From: Solen grandis
Taxonomy: Eukaryota; Mollusca; Bivalvia; Adapedonta; Solenidae
Assembly: GCA_021229015.1 (NCBI GenBank)
Contig: CM037788.1
Location: forward strand, 51,213,040-51,277,039
Direction of reading: 5' to 3'
Length of the DNA stretch: 64,000 nucleotides
Shown here: positions 27,709 to 37,535 of the stretch, piece by piece
Layout of the letters: each line of letters starts with the position of its first letter
Numbering within the stretch: position 1 is the stretch's first letter
Notes under the pieces: model-generated
Told to the model about the DNA's origin: nothing
What the model saw: only the letters and a program-made list of their open reading frames with translations
Databases searched by the model: none
Made by a program: the position numbers and the translations under genes

Positions 27709-28129
27709 TCTATCATGCAGAAATAAAGATTTGAAAGGAGTTTCATAAACCCATTTCATATACAGTTTTTAATTATTTATTTCAGCTGGAAACCCCCCGG
27801 TAACAAAGACAGGAGATTTTGGATACACGGCACAGCCACAGACCGGTGCAGGATCGAATATGGGTCGGACCAACTTCACTAACAAACAACTTACCGAACT
27901 AGAAAAAGAGTTCCATTTTAACAAATACTTAACACGAGCTAGACGGATCGAAATCGCCGCAACGCTGGGACTAAATGAGACACAAGTGAAAATATGGTTC
28001 CAAAACCGCAGAATGAAACAGAAGAAGCGCATGCGTGAAGCTCAGTTTAATTCAAATAGGGAGAACTGTCAAATAGGGCTTGATTCTTTGGGCGTGAACA
28101 CTATGGCACTATGTCACGATACAAGGTAA
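3672..28129 (+). CDS. Hox1: Hox1 (labial-class) homeodomain transcription factor, two coding exons
   Basis: Nuclear DNA-binding protein that specifies anterior identity as the most anterior paralogue group of the Hox cluster. Coding exons are 3672-4269 and 27786-28129; the junction splits one codon after its first base, so G+CT gives Ala200. The joined product is 313 residues. Domains: a Tyr/Asn/Gly-rich N-terminus (1-180), the PBC-binding hexapeptide FRWMQI (187-192, with the key Trp189), a conserved TGDFGY linker, the homeodomain (223-282) and a short 31-residue tail. ATG 3672 is the first in-frame Met after an in-frame TAG at 3615 and has A at -3. Homeodomain features [20 protein letters not shown] and [13 protein letters not shown] are those of paralogue group 1; Hox2 and Hox3 differ at these positions. 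Genomic exons and splice sites are inferred, not seen in cDNA. Confidence 0.95.
4221..4259 (+). other. hexapeptide (PBX/Exd-interaction) motif
   Basis: Codes [13 protein letters not shown]. Hox hexapeptides centre on an invariant Trp followed by Met in the anterior groups; here Trp189-Met190. The FRWM form in place of the FDWM form of vertebrate and insect Hox1 is, to my knowledge, the form found in molluscs and annelids. It binds the TALE homeodomain cofactor for cooperative DNA binding. Confidence 0.9.
6116..6202. repeat. imperfect (ACT/TTA)n trinucleotide tract
   Basis: Degenerate ACT/CTT/TTA trinucleotides ending in CTG ATG ATG. This produces a leucine-run open frame that is not a gene. 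Confidence 0.8.
7985..8220 (+). other. complex low-AT block in the intron, unassigned
   Basis: GC-enriched block inside very AT-rich intron, containing a run of CpGs (gcgtcgtgcgccggg near 8001) and a 15-bp near-perfect palindrome TAGACTTAAAGTCTA (8081-8095). A 109-codon + frame (7894-8223) crosses it, but its first third is AT-rich intron sequence, it has no splice-site context and I recognise no family. It is more likely a conserved non-coding element or enhancer than an exon. Confidence 0.35.
9161..9402 (-). mobile_element. 242-bp TTAA-flanked MITE, copy 1
   Basis: Begins TTAACCCTTTCCCTCATA and ends in its inverse, TATGAGGGAAAGAGTTAA, giving about 16-bp terminal inverted repeats bounded by TTAA. 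The interior carries a long hairpin around CAGCCTGCGAGT / ACTCGCAGGCTG. It is inverted relative to the copies at 54941 and 58136, has the same 242-bp length and no coding capacity. TTAA ends suggest mobilisation by a piggyBac-like transposase, which is an inference. Confidence 0.88.
10409..10439. repeat. (TG)n microsatellite
   Basis: Uninterrupted GT dinucleotides in the Hox1 intron. Confidence 0.97.
11140..11215 (-). mobile_element. tRNA-like SINE fragment
   Basis: Read on the - strand, GTGGTAGCATACG (A-box-like, 11201-11213) is followed by GGTTCGAACAC (B-box, 11167-11177). These are the two internal RNA polymerase III promoter boxes of a tRNA-derived head. The segment does not fold into an intact tRNA by eye, so it is read as a SINE relic and not a tRNA gene. 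Confidence 0.5.
13439..13479. repeat. (TA)n microsatellite
   Basis: TA repeats with two interruptions. They generate a Tyr/Ile-rich open frame that is not a gene. Confidence 0.93.
14018..14117. other. assembly gap (100 N)
   Basis: Exactly 100 consecutive N, the conventional length for a scaffold join of unknown size. The true length of the Hox1 intron is therefore uncertain. Confidence 1.
15419..15450. repeat. poly-T tract
   Basis: 32 consecutive T in the intron; no adjacent element was recognised. Confidence 0.95.
18508..18517 (+). promoter_or_regulatory. candidate PBC-Hox composite site TGATGGATTG
   Basis: Matches the TGATNNAT(G/T)(A/G) consensus bound by Exd/Pbx together with labial/Hox1 proteins, lying in the Hox1 intron. 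A second site with the same TGATGGAT core occurs at 23639. Chance matches are expected in AT-rich DNA of this length. Confidence 0.25.
18798..19105. repeat. (TACA)n array with a 16-bp higher-order repeat
   Basis: Long TACA/CATA tetranucleotide runs (18798-18840, 18950-18988, 19003-19036) alternate with about five copies of a 16-bp unit containing ACTGAAATACATACAT (18854-18930) and further ACTGAAAT variants to about 19060. It gives spurious Tyr-Val-Cys-Met open frames on the - strand. Confidence 0.95.
20344..20387 (+). promoter_or_regulatory. candidate nuclear-receptor DR1 plus CRE
   Basis: GGGTTA-G-AGGTCA (20344-20356) is a direct repeat of nuclear-receptor half-sites with 1-bp spacing (one mismatch in the first half). 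A full palindromic CRE, TGACGTCA, follows at 20380-20387. Both lie in a complex block (20250-20770) of the intron. Functional assignment is inference. Confidence 0.3.
21297..21344. repeat. (TC)n microsatellite
   Basis: About 24 uninterrupted CT/TC dinucleotides in the intron. Confidence 0.97.
22565..22592. promoter_or_regulatory. triple CACGTGAC E-box at 11-bp spacing
   Basis: CACGTG occurs at 22565, 22576 and 22587, each followed by AC, so the three CACGTGAC sites repeat with an exact 11-bp period, about one helical turn. CACGTGAC is the preferred site of bHLH-ZIP proteins of the USF/MITF/TFE type. The cluster is in the Hox1 intron in a less AT-rich block, and such phased sites suggest cooperative binding on one face of the helix. 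Confidence 0.5.
23639..23648 (+). promoter_or_regulatory. candidate labial/Exd autoregulatory-type site TGATGGATGA
   Basis: Differs from the classic Hoxb1/labial autoregulatory site TGATGGATGG only in the last base and fits the Pbx-Hox1 consensus. It lies in the Hox1 intron about 4 kb before the homeobox exon. No Meis/Hth site (CTGTCA) was found directly beside it. Confidence 0.3.
23690..23885 (+). mobile_element. tRNA-derived SINE
   Basis: Contains a B-box GGTTCGAGTCC (23737-23747) preceded by an A-box-like GTCGCCGAGTTAC (about 23699). It continues into a body (GTTCGGTTGCCGTAGGTTCG, GGTTCC) that resembles the body of the SINE at 45798 on the opposite strand. A tRNA-like head fused to a non-tRNA body is diagnostic of a SINE. 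One of only two SINE-like pieces in the whole Hox1 intron. Confidence 0.6.
25187..25251. repeat. (TTTA)n microsatellite
   Basis: About 15 TTTA tetranucleotides with one T-run interruption. Confidence 0.95.
27482..27709. repeat. two (ATT)n microsatellites close to the Hox1 acceptor
   Basis: ATT runs at 27482-27507 and 27639-27709, separated by unique sequence. The second ends 76 bp before the acceptor of coding exon 2. Length variation here could change the branch-point region but not the coding sequence. Confidence 0.95.
27786..28129 (+). CDS. Hox1: Hox1 coding exon 2 (homeodomain)
   Basis: 344 nt: two bases completing Ala200, then 113 codons and TAA. It encodes the linker [16 protein letters not shown], the homeodomain and the tail [17 protein letters not shown]...CHDTR. 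The frame from the acceptor to the previously obvious Met (27860) is open and in phase with exon 1, which confirms the splice. The last codons AAG-GTAAAG (28123-28131) also form a plausible splice donor overlapping the stop codon. Confidence 0.95.
27854..28033 (+). other. Hox1 homeobox (60 codons)
   Basis: Residues 223-282. Recognition helix [13 protein letters not shown] with Trp48, Phe49, Gln50, Asn51 and Arg53 in their canonical places. N-terminal arm [12 protein letters not shown]; Arg5 is present, contacting the minor groove. All helix-core residues (Leu16, Phe20, Trp48, Phe49) are intact, so the domain appears functional. Confidence 0.97.
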
Positions 28130-28568
28130 AGAAAAGTGAGTTGGCCATTTCAGATGGAACAGGCGAAATTTTGCATAATTTTCAAATGAATTCCGATGCC
28201 GGCACAGAGGCTGTGTCGTTTTAGTGTTCCTGTGAATGTGTCCAATGTTAGTCGACTGTAAAACATATTGTACTGTCTAGTCAAGCCATTTTATTTGTTT
28301 AAAGTGCTCCATGACGTTTTGTTCTTTTCATTATTGGTATATTTATACACGAGAATATGTCAACGCGTGCCCAACGTCTTATTCAAAATCACGTTTCAAA
28401 TTAGTGCAATATGTTTAGAAAAGTGTTGCAGAACTGACGTAATCGATGACGTAGTGATATATTGTGTACACAAGTGCTCACTCTGTGAAAGCATTTCGTG
28501 GTGGTGTTCTCAATTTGGTGAAAATTCTAGTCTTCACTTTTTGTGCATACGCTAATTCACTAAATTTT

Positions 28569-28605
<37 letters not shown>

Positions 28606-31600
28606 AAACAAGGTTTTGGCTGGCTTTATAGCATTTAAGCATAAGATATCAAATCAAAGATAATGTTTTTCATGTTAAGCCTTTGTTTGGCAATGTCTTC
28701 TTCACATTTTAAGACGTACATGTATGTCAAATGAAATTTATTTTTTACGAAAAAAACTTCAAATTTTAAACTAGATATAAAATATGAATATGTCTAATTT
28801 GCCAAACATTTTTATTATCATTTTTATTGATATTTCTCGACTAACCACTTTGATTAATGACATTAAAACTTTACCATTGACGGGAAATATAGCATTGCAT
28901 AATACATTTTCTATTATATATATGATATTTCATGTTTTATATTACTATTAAAATGTAAACGAGTAGAATCTATTTGTTTTCTTTTGACCCCAACCTTGAG
29001 TATTCAATTTAGATAAAAGATATAGTTATTTTCTTTTGCGCTTTCTGTATGCAGTTTCGGACGAAGGGATTTTACATATTATTAACCTTTCTTTTTCATT
29101 GCTGATAAAACTGCTCACGATATCTAGTGGTAAAATTTGAAAAACAGATCGTACCTTGGATGCATCAGGTGAAACATTTTAAGCATTAAAAACTATATTT
29201 CAGATTTTAATTTAAAACTGTTATTGTTTTGTTTTTATTTTTGTTTCTTTTTTTTTTTTTTTTTTTAGGGGGTTATTTTGGTGCAAAAGTTTTATCAAAT
29301 ATTAGGGACTTTACTTTTATTGAAGTCTAATATAAAACTTTATTTTTAATTTTGCAACGGATGTAACAAACAGTAACAGGAGATATTGAATCTAAGGTTT
29401 AACATAGCTTTAATTAGTTCAATGATTTACGGATGGCTTTATCATTTCATTTTATAGATATGACTAGAATTAGATATGATACATATTGTTGTGAATGATA
29501 TGCAAATCAAGTCTAATTATTTTTGAAAAGGTCAACAAAACGTTTTTGTTTTTTATTATTATTTTTTAAGTATTTTGAATGTACACTTAACACATAGCTA
29601 GTAAAAAAAAATAAGCGATTTTTTTTATCTTTTTAATTCACATACAGCATCATTTCAAATAGCTTTTGCATCTTTACCTAAATGCACCTGTACACCTAAT
29701 TCATTTATATTTTCTTGGCATGCCTTCCTTGGTACACTAGCCCTTACAAATGCCCGCCCGACCTCTCCCACAATGTCAGTTGGCAGGAAGCGAACAATTG
29801 AGCATAATCGGTCCATGCATGACTAATACCTATGACATTTTGGATATGCACTTTTTTCTGTCCAAGGCCCAAAACACATCAAACTAATGACATTTTGCTC
29901 TTCAAGTGTTTTTGTCTTTGTTACTTCCTTCCTCTGTTTTTATTCGAGAGTTCTGTGTATAATCACCACATAGTAATGTGAAACATACGTGATTCAAAAG
30001 CAGTTGTTCACTTCCAAAGTGCCCAAAATTTTACGTACTTTTTTATCATACGAAAACATGCGTATCTGAAATGAAACAGAGCAGCATATATGGGTAACGC
30101 AAACCTTTTCAACATTGTTGTATAATATTGCAACAATTATGAAATAGTTTTATACGAAGGAAGAATATTGAGCATACTAGTCCAATCAAATTAAATGTAA
30201 AAATCATATTATTGGTAATTGTATTAATGCTGAAAGGCTGTATTGTATACTTCATTTCTGAAGTGTCTTTGCCCTTGTTTTGTTATTGCAAACATTGTTA
30301 ATGATTTCTATGATCAATGGTCGTAAAAAGAATAGATTGCGTTCATATTTGATTATAAAGACCATTTCGTTATGACGATCCCATGGATGACACTCTGAAA
30401 TTATAGAGGAATCTGGTTAATTTTACCATATGAAAACAATATTTTTCCCTTTTTTTTATTTATTTTCGAATAGTTTTACCACATTGATAAATGACATTTG
30501 TCATTTCTGATCATATATTCATTGGCAACACATGAAATAAGCACACAGAGCAAGCTCTTACGTCTGTAATGAAAAACAAATTTTATATTATAAAATGCAT
30601 ATTAAATGGATTATGACTGCAAACCAATAATATGTTTCCATGGATATATATTGAAACATTGAATGCAGCATAGAAAATATCATGCTGTAATGACTTAATT
30701 TAAATTGTTCGAATTTACCGCTCACAAAAAAAATAATTAAAACGAATATTCACGAAGCATGCTTTACCTTTTTTAAAAAATCCAAGCACGATATTCTTAG
30801 TATCTAAGGACATAAGGGAAAGCCAAAAACACGTGGACGGTGAGAAAAAACGGTTTTGGTAATTTGCTGTTTTTCAGGGTAATATATTTGAGAGCAATCT
30901 TGGAAGATTATCGAGCTCAAAATATATAATTTCGTTTTATTTTATTAATGATTTTTGCGATACGGCTGTACAGTCCTACTTCCATAATTCAATGTTGGAA
31001 AAGAAATTTAAGTATTATTTGTGCAGTCCTGTTAAGTTAAAATGGTAAACTTTAAAATTCAATCATTAATGCTTAGGATATCAAATATTGTGATCGACGT
31101 AGGCATAAACAGTAAAAGTGTATGCAAAATATATGCATAACATAAAAACATATTTTGACTTTTAAACTTTATTTTCTGTATGCATGTTTATATATGCGAT
31201 ATTATATTTCACTGCGTCTAAATATCAATACAATTACTTCAAATTTACAATAAAATGATGAAGGCCCGTAATTACTTAAATTTTAATCAGCTAAAATGCA
31301 AAATAAAACATGTAAGTGAATGTTATATCCTTGCCGTGCGTGACCTGCATTGAAATTAAAATGAATGTATATATTGTATGATTATTGAATCACGTGACCA
31401 GCTTTTGGATTGCGCAGAGCGTAAAACAATTCGGTCTCCCTGATGACAACGTCATCATTAAGTGAGTTATACCACGGATCGAAAATGTAATACTTGGGTC
31501 AGTCGGGAAAATGCAAAACATTGTTAAAGATTTTGAATTCAAGTATCCATATATTGAAATGATTATGCTAGTTTTGTAGCATTATACACCGATTTAGGTG

Positions 31601-33050
31601 CATATATTTTCAAATATTCAAATGCTCTGCTCCTTGGGAAAATAATACTTGCAGAAGATAGGATGTGTCAAAACTCTCTACAATGCGAGAATATTTTGAT
31701 GAAAAATCAATAAGTTGGTCCTCATAAGACATCATAGACCAGCCGAACAACTGAAATGTGTTAGAAGAGCTTAAAACACGTCAGTGTATACTTAATAGCT
31801 ATTCATTTCAAGTACATAATGGCGCATGCTGAATTGAATTTAAAAAAGAATTACGGTTAAAATCAAAATTCATATGTTTGCATTTACGTGCTCTATATTG
31901 CATCAAATTCACAACATATTGTAACAATAAATGCAAAAGTGTATTTGTATCACAAAAATACTTCATTTTCTTTCTATCTTTTTCTTTTTTATTTTTTTTA
32001 TATAAGTTACATTTTTTTCTTTCTCTCTCTCGCTCTTTCTGTGCATTCTATTTGAATTTCACAGGGTACATGTATTACTTTATTACGCATTGAATTATTA
32101 TTTGATTCTTCTATTACATTGGCTAAGTTTTTTGTTTTTTTTACTCTTCATTATGTTTATTTTATTTCCGTCCCTAGTAAAATTGATGTTTCTAAATGTG
32201 TTAACATGTTAAAAATCAATACTCAATATTCAAATAACAATGTATATATTATTAGATGTAATGAATGTCAATTAATTTCTAAAGTTGTTTTAAAAAAAAA
32301 AGATTTAATATAATATTGCGAGCTTTAAATGAAATTTGGGCTCTTTTAAAATAAGAAAATCATTTTAGTAGTTGTTACATTTGGTTTATTATTAATAATT
32401 CACCTCTAAAAGGGATAACTAAATTTACTTAATTAAAATATAAAACTGTCAAATGGGGAAAAATGGATTGATTGGGTTTTCCAACCATGGCACCGTCAGG
32501 ATTATTAAATAATATTATTAATATATTAAAACAAGAATTAAAAAATTAAATTTTTTAAAGTGAAAAATTAATTATTTTACTAATTTGAATAATATTCATG
32601 TTTAATTTATCTGAAATAATAAACAGCGAATTTAAACAGATGTGTTTGTAGATATTCAATGATTTATGAAAAACGGTCATTTTTTTCATGTTTTCGGAAA
32701 AAAATATTTGCAAAAATAAAATAACTCTACATTGCAGAAATACCATCCGTGTATGCACTTTGATCGTGATATACATCATTTTATTTAATATATCTTAAAG
32801 TAAATCGCTTTTTATTTCATTTCCATCTTCACAGTGCGCTTCTCTTAATAAATGCCTCATTTATGATGATACTAAAATTAAAATGATTTTTAATTCGTCC
32901 CTTTTGCAAACAGTTAAAACCAGCATCGTGTAAAAAAACCGCACACTACAGACGCATTTTTATAATCTACAAAACCTAACTACAATGGAATTCCTTGCCT
33001 ATGAACAGTGTTTAAAAATCCTTTATTTGAAATAATAATGACTTTTTTCC
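28130..33050. other. Hox1 3' UTR and downstream AT-rich DNA, no gene seen
   Basis: No clear AATAAA lies within 1 kb of the Hox1 stop; an ATTAAA occurs at 28862 and an AATAAA near 31249, so the transcript end is unresolved. A poly-T tract of 33 lies at 28571-28603. The block 28260-28555 is less AT-rich and may be 3' UTR. Small open frames (for example 32119-32313) are AT-rich and unrecognised. Confidence 0.5.
31441..31457. promoter_or_regulatory. 17-bp palindrome TGATGACAACGTCATCA
   Basis: Perfect 7-bp arms around AAC, resembling a spaced CRE/ATF half-site pair. A CACGTGACC E-box sits 50 bp upstream (31391). Located 3.3 kb after the Hox1 stop in otherwise AT-rich DNA; a candidate 3' enhancer by motif only. 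Confidence 0.3.
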
Positions 33051-33053
33051 TGG

Positions 33054-33185
33054 GCGCCGAGGTCCAGTGGTAACGAATCCGATTACGGATCCGAAAGTTG
33101 TGGGTTCGAACCCCGTTGGAGGCAAGAATTCTTCACGACCTTCCCAGGCGCAAAGTACTGGTCCAACCCAGGAACCGTCGAGAGG
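33054..33185 (+). mobile_element. tRNA-derived SINE (family A), full head and body
   Basis: tRNA-like head with A-box GGTCCAGTGGTAAC, B-box GGTTCGAACCC (33103-33113), then a body with CACGACCTTCCC and ACTGGTCCAACCCAGGAACC. The same head-body arrangement recurs at 42505 and in pieces at 55184, 56511 and 57345, so it is a dispersed family and not a tRNA gene. The adjoining 77-codon open frame is derived from the SINE. Confidence 0.8.
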
Positions 33186-33424
33186 AAAAGAAAAAATTTA
33201 AAGTTATTAAAAAATTTTTTGTAAACACTGAAAAAATATATTTGTTCAAAAACCTATTTATCATTCTCATGTTCGGTTTTAATGCAACAAATATTACACA
33301 TGTACTTGGTTACATTTTTGATATTGTATAAGGTTCAAATGTGATTAATTTTACAAGAACTTACCACAAAACCATCTTTAAAGACTTCCTCTATATTATA
33401 TTCTATATATTCTATATTATACGG

Positions 33425-34505
33425 TCCACCTCTATATTGAGGCCATTATATTCGGGTCACATGTCCCTTATTCCTTGACAATATGGCCATCATTTTTTAT
33501 TTTTCAGGTTATTTTGCAATATGGCCTCCAATTCACCTCTTATTGACTTTATTAGGCACATATCCTTATTTCTTGACAATATGGCCATCCTATCTCCACC
33601 TCTATATTGAGATCATTATATTCAGGTCACATATCCCTTATTTCTTGACAATATGGCCATCCAATCTCCACCTCTATATTGAGATCATTATATTCAGGTC
33701 ATATATCCCTTATTTCTTGACAATATGGCCATCCAATCTCCACCTCTATATTGAGATCATTATATTCAGGTCACATATCCCTTATTCTTGACAATATGGC
33801 CATCCATCTCCACCTCTATATTGAGATCATTATATTCAGGTCACATATCCCTTATTCATTGACAATATGGCCTCCATCTCAACCTCTATATTGAGATCAT
33901 TATATTCAGGTCACATATCCCTTATTCCTTGACAATATGGCCATCCAATCTCCACCTCTATATTGAGATCATTATATTCAGGTCACATATCCCTTATTTC
34001 TTGACAATATGGCCATCCAATCTCCACCTCTATATTGAGATCATTATATTCAGGTCACATATCCCTTATTCCTTGACAATATGGCCATCCAATCTCAACC
34101 TCTATATTGAGATCATTATATTCAGGTCACATATCCCTTATTCCTTGACAATATGGCCATCCAATCTCCACCTCTATATTGAGATCATTATATTCAGGTC
34201 ACATATCCCTTATTCCTTGACAATATGGCCATCCAATCTCCACCTCTATATTGAGATCATTATATTCAGGTCATATATTCCTTATTCCTTGACAATATGG
34301 CCATCCAATCTCCACCTCTATATTGAGATCATTATATTCAGGTCACATATCCTATTCTGACAATATGGCCATCAAATACTCATTGACATTATATTCAGGC
34401 ATAATCCTTATTCTTGACAATTTGGCCATCCAATCTCCACCTCTATATTGAGATCATTATATTCAGGTCATATATTCCTTATTCCTTGGCAATATGGCTA
34501 TCCTA
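33425..34505. repeat. 72-bp tandem satellite, about 15 copies
   Basis: Units containing CAATATGGCCATCCAATCTC and CCACCTCTATATTGAGATC repeat every 72 bp, with a few shortened copies (near 33781, 33870 and 34345-34400) that break the period. Because 72 is divisible by three, one + frame stays open over successive units and reads a 24-residue repeat including TIWPSNLHLYIEIIIFRS. The frame is lost at the short copies. I regard the open frames (33483-33791, 33929-34360) as by-products of the array. Confidence 0.93.
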
Positions 34506-34562
34506 TCTAATCCATTTGCAAATCCAGTTTCTCTTGGTATTTTGTAAGGATTACATGCATAT

Positions 34563-34590
34563 ACGAGGGGCGTTCTAAAAGTAATGATTA
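34563..34590 (+). mobile_element. possible mariner-like terminal inverted repeat
   Basis: TA followed by TACGAGGGGCGTTCTAAAAG resembles the terminal repeat of cecropia-type mariner elements (TACGAGGGGCGTTC...). No matching inverted end or transposase sequence was found downstream, so at most a solo or decayed end remains. It abuts the end of the 72-bp satellite. Confidence 0.35.
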
Positions 34591-37454
34591 TGAGAATTAA
34601 CTGTAAAAAGTGTTACTATGATATTTGTATTTGAATAGAAAAAATTGCAACGTCGAGAAACGTTGACTGAGGCAACTTACTTATGAAGAGAATTTGGCAT
34701 TTGCAAGTTCTGTAAATACATATTTAAAATTACATCTTTACTTCTCCTACCTACAGATCCATTTGTCAAAGGATAACCTGAAATGCGTCGGATTGTTTCC
34801 CTGACAACTTTCTTATTTTGTTTGTTTCTCATTATACATAATTATAAACCTGTTGATATTTAGTATTTTTTTTTATTTATTCATGTCGTTAAATATTTTC
34901 ATCGTATGACTGGACTGTTTTGACAGTTTACTTGCAATGGTTTTAAACAACAAAACATATTTCCGAATATCAAATCAAATGGGTGTAGTACCAAAAGTGC
35001 CTAAATGCTGAGGTTTGCAATTTGTTATATTTTCTTTTTGGACTTTTAGGTTTCTCGTGCATGTTTCCTCCCATACAATGTATACAGCAAAAACATTTAA
35101 CTCCGTCAACGATTTTAACAATTAATCCAAATATTACATTGAAATACAATCTTAGTTTAGACATTTAAAGGGAATTATTATCAATTTGGATTCAAGAACA
35201 GTGGCCTGGTTCAACAATTCTTAAGTGAAAAATATATTCTACGATTCTTTTTTTAAGGAAATATATAAGTAAATGACTGCACATTAAATATCTATTGAAT
35301 TACTATATAAAGTTACCGTACTGAATAAAATAATTTATTAAGAAATTATATATTTATGTACTTTGTTAGGAAAACAAGAATGTCAAAATACTTCCCTAAG
35401 TAATTTAAGTTCTACTCAGGATTTAGAATGTTAGTGGAGATTGGAACCGACTTTGAAGGCTGCAAAAACAAGTAAAAAACACAGTATGATTGTCATGTTT
35501 AATTACATAGCGTCATCATTTTTTCCCAATTTAGAATACAATGTGACTAATTGCTTTGTTACATTAATAGCCATTTAAAAGAACAATCCATTTTGTTGTA
35601 CACCAAATTTCCTTCAATCATATGTTTCAACTTAAGGTAACAATTTCGCTTTTTTTTCTGAACAAATCGTACCATATGTGTTATCTTAATTAAAACAAAA
35701 CTACTTTACTAGAAAATTCGAATGCGCTTCAAAACCTTTTATGCAATACCATTGCTTTCAAGTATAACATAATGCTGCAATTTCATACTGGTTGATACTG
35801 GCATCATCACCATACAATGCCTGCAGTGCAGCCCAGCTGGACTGGGCGACTGAATTCAAATTTTATAATACATGAAGTATATCAACCAATAGTAGCCAAG
35901 TCTAGGATCGATCGGCAATTAAAAGTCGCAGTTTTATTCCATAGTCTAGATTCAGGGAAAAATCTCGGTTGTCCAGAAGCTTGTGATCAATGTGCTTGTT
36001 TTTGTGTTGATCGAAAGCTGATGGAAATTTCTGACTCGAAACCAATTAGAATTACTTTTGCAAATAATATGAGCATTTATAAAAGAACTGGTTACTTTTT
36101 TAAGCAGAACTAGCAAGTCTTCATATGTTATATTACTAAACTTGGAGGAACATATAACATTTTTCTTGTTCAAAGACAGTCATACGATGTTTTAATACGA
36201 GCTGAATAGTTCACTGTTACAAGTATGACCATAAGTTGTTGTTGCTAGAGTATTGCTGAAGATTTAACTTGTAAAAAAAATGTTTATGAAAGAAAACCAG
36301 AAAGATGATGTGATTTCCTGTGCATATATTGCACTTCCTGCAAATAAAGGGACGTCAGAAATGATAAGTTAATGACTCTTATTGTTGTATTTAGATCATA
36401 ATAGATCAGAAATATATATGTATTCAATAAGTGTACTCTAATGTAATTGTTCAGATATGCAACAGAATACATTTATATATGCCTCAGCCATGTGTTGTAA
36501 TTTATAGGATTAAAACTATACTGAAGCTGGGTAACTGAAATGAAATATTCATGTATATATAATGTAACATATGCATTACATGTGATCAAATATTTAGACG
36601 CATCATCTATTTTCTCTCACTTATGTTATCATATAGCCAAGTCGTAAAAAAATACTTATTTATATTTTTCAATGTAAAAACATGATGTTTCCCTAATATT
36701 TCCAGATTAAAAGTTTTTTTGTATAATTTTATTTACACAATATTGAATTTTAGTTATAATAAAAAAAAGAAATCTTGGTTCGATAGAAAGTGTTATTGAT
36801 AAGGAAGGACAAAAAGGTCCTTTTTGAGAAATTACCAACCCTCGCATTTATGATCAAAATGTAACAAGTACTTGCAACATTAGCAATATATTTTTCTTTC
36901 TTTCTATTAGTTTTGACCATATCTACAAGTCAATAAATGTCTTTAAATAAACAAATGTTTAATATGAAAAAACATGCCATTCAAATATTAGTATTCCTTA
37001 TAATTTGATTATGTGCAACCTTTCCCAAGGGGCTAGCAGTTTCAAATTATTTTCCCTTTAAAAGCGCATCTTCGCGGTTTAAATTTTCGTAATTCTTTTC
37101 CTTTTTTTTTATTTTTGGAAACTAATGAATTCGTTCAAAAATTTATCTCTATAAATAAATGTGTTTATGACTGGGTATATACATAAAATCGTTTTAACTT
37201 AGAAAGGACCGAAGAAATATTTGGTAAAAATTAAAAAAAAAAACAGGTAAACGATATCAGTGACAAGGTACATGTGTGATGGCCTCGATAGTTCGAGTGA
37301 GAAAAAAACACCACATTGTGTGAAATAGTGTGAAATAATGAATAATAGATTAGAAATTTGGTCGACAGTCCAAAAGCTGAGGGTTCCAATTATGAAACCC
37401 AGTCCTGGGTATAGTATATGACAGATGAAAGCCGGGCACCAGCAGCTGTTGTCA

Positions 37455-37535
37455 CGATGTCTGACAGGCCCTGTACAGTGGTAACGCCCCCGGCCCCGTA
37501 AGGTGCATTCCCAAGGGTGCATCACTGGAAACAAT
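37455..37535 (+). mobile_element. possible tRNA-like SINE piece
   Basis: GTACAGTGGTAACGCCCCCG resembles an A-box region and is followed about 30 bp later by GGTGCATTCCC, a weak B-box. GC content is far above the surroundings. No intact tRNA fold is visible. Confidence 0.35.

Larger units (their letters stand above)
4270..27785 (+). other. Hox1 intron, 23,516 bp
   Basis: Bounded by GT (4270) and by TTTATTTCAG ending at 27785. Its length is many times the coding sequence. It contains a 100-bp assembly gap, one MITE, two SINE-like pieces, several microsatellites and AT-rich DNA interrupted by less AT-rich, more complex blocks (roughly 6540-6910, 7985-8220, 11510-12170, 13040-13260, 14180-14420, 15905-16160, 16960-17130, 17500-17800, 18360-18560, 19740-20000, 20250-20770, 22500-22620, 23050-23290, 24540-24790, 25680-25960, 26740-27340). 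I see no nested gene. The blocks are candidate enhancers by composition only. Confidence 0.9.

Noticed and set aside
27769..28032. An 87-codon - strand frame across the homeobox
   Set aside because: Antisense shadow of the conserved homeodomain coding sequence.
33054..33125. A tRNA gene
   Set aside because: Although both internal promoter boxes are good, the same head is fused to the same non-tRNA body in other copies, so it is a SINE.
33929..34360. A 143-residue repetitive membrane-like protein
   Set aside because: It is the 72-bp satellite read in one frame; the frame breaks wherever a unit is shortened.
34570..35200. A complete mariner transposon after the TACGAGGGGCG end
   Set aside because: No second terminal repeat and no transposase-like frame were found.
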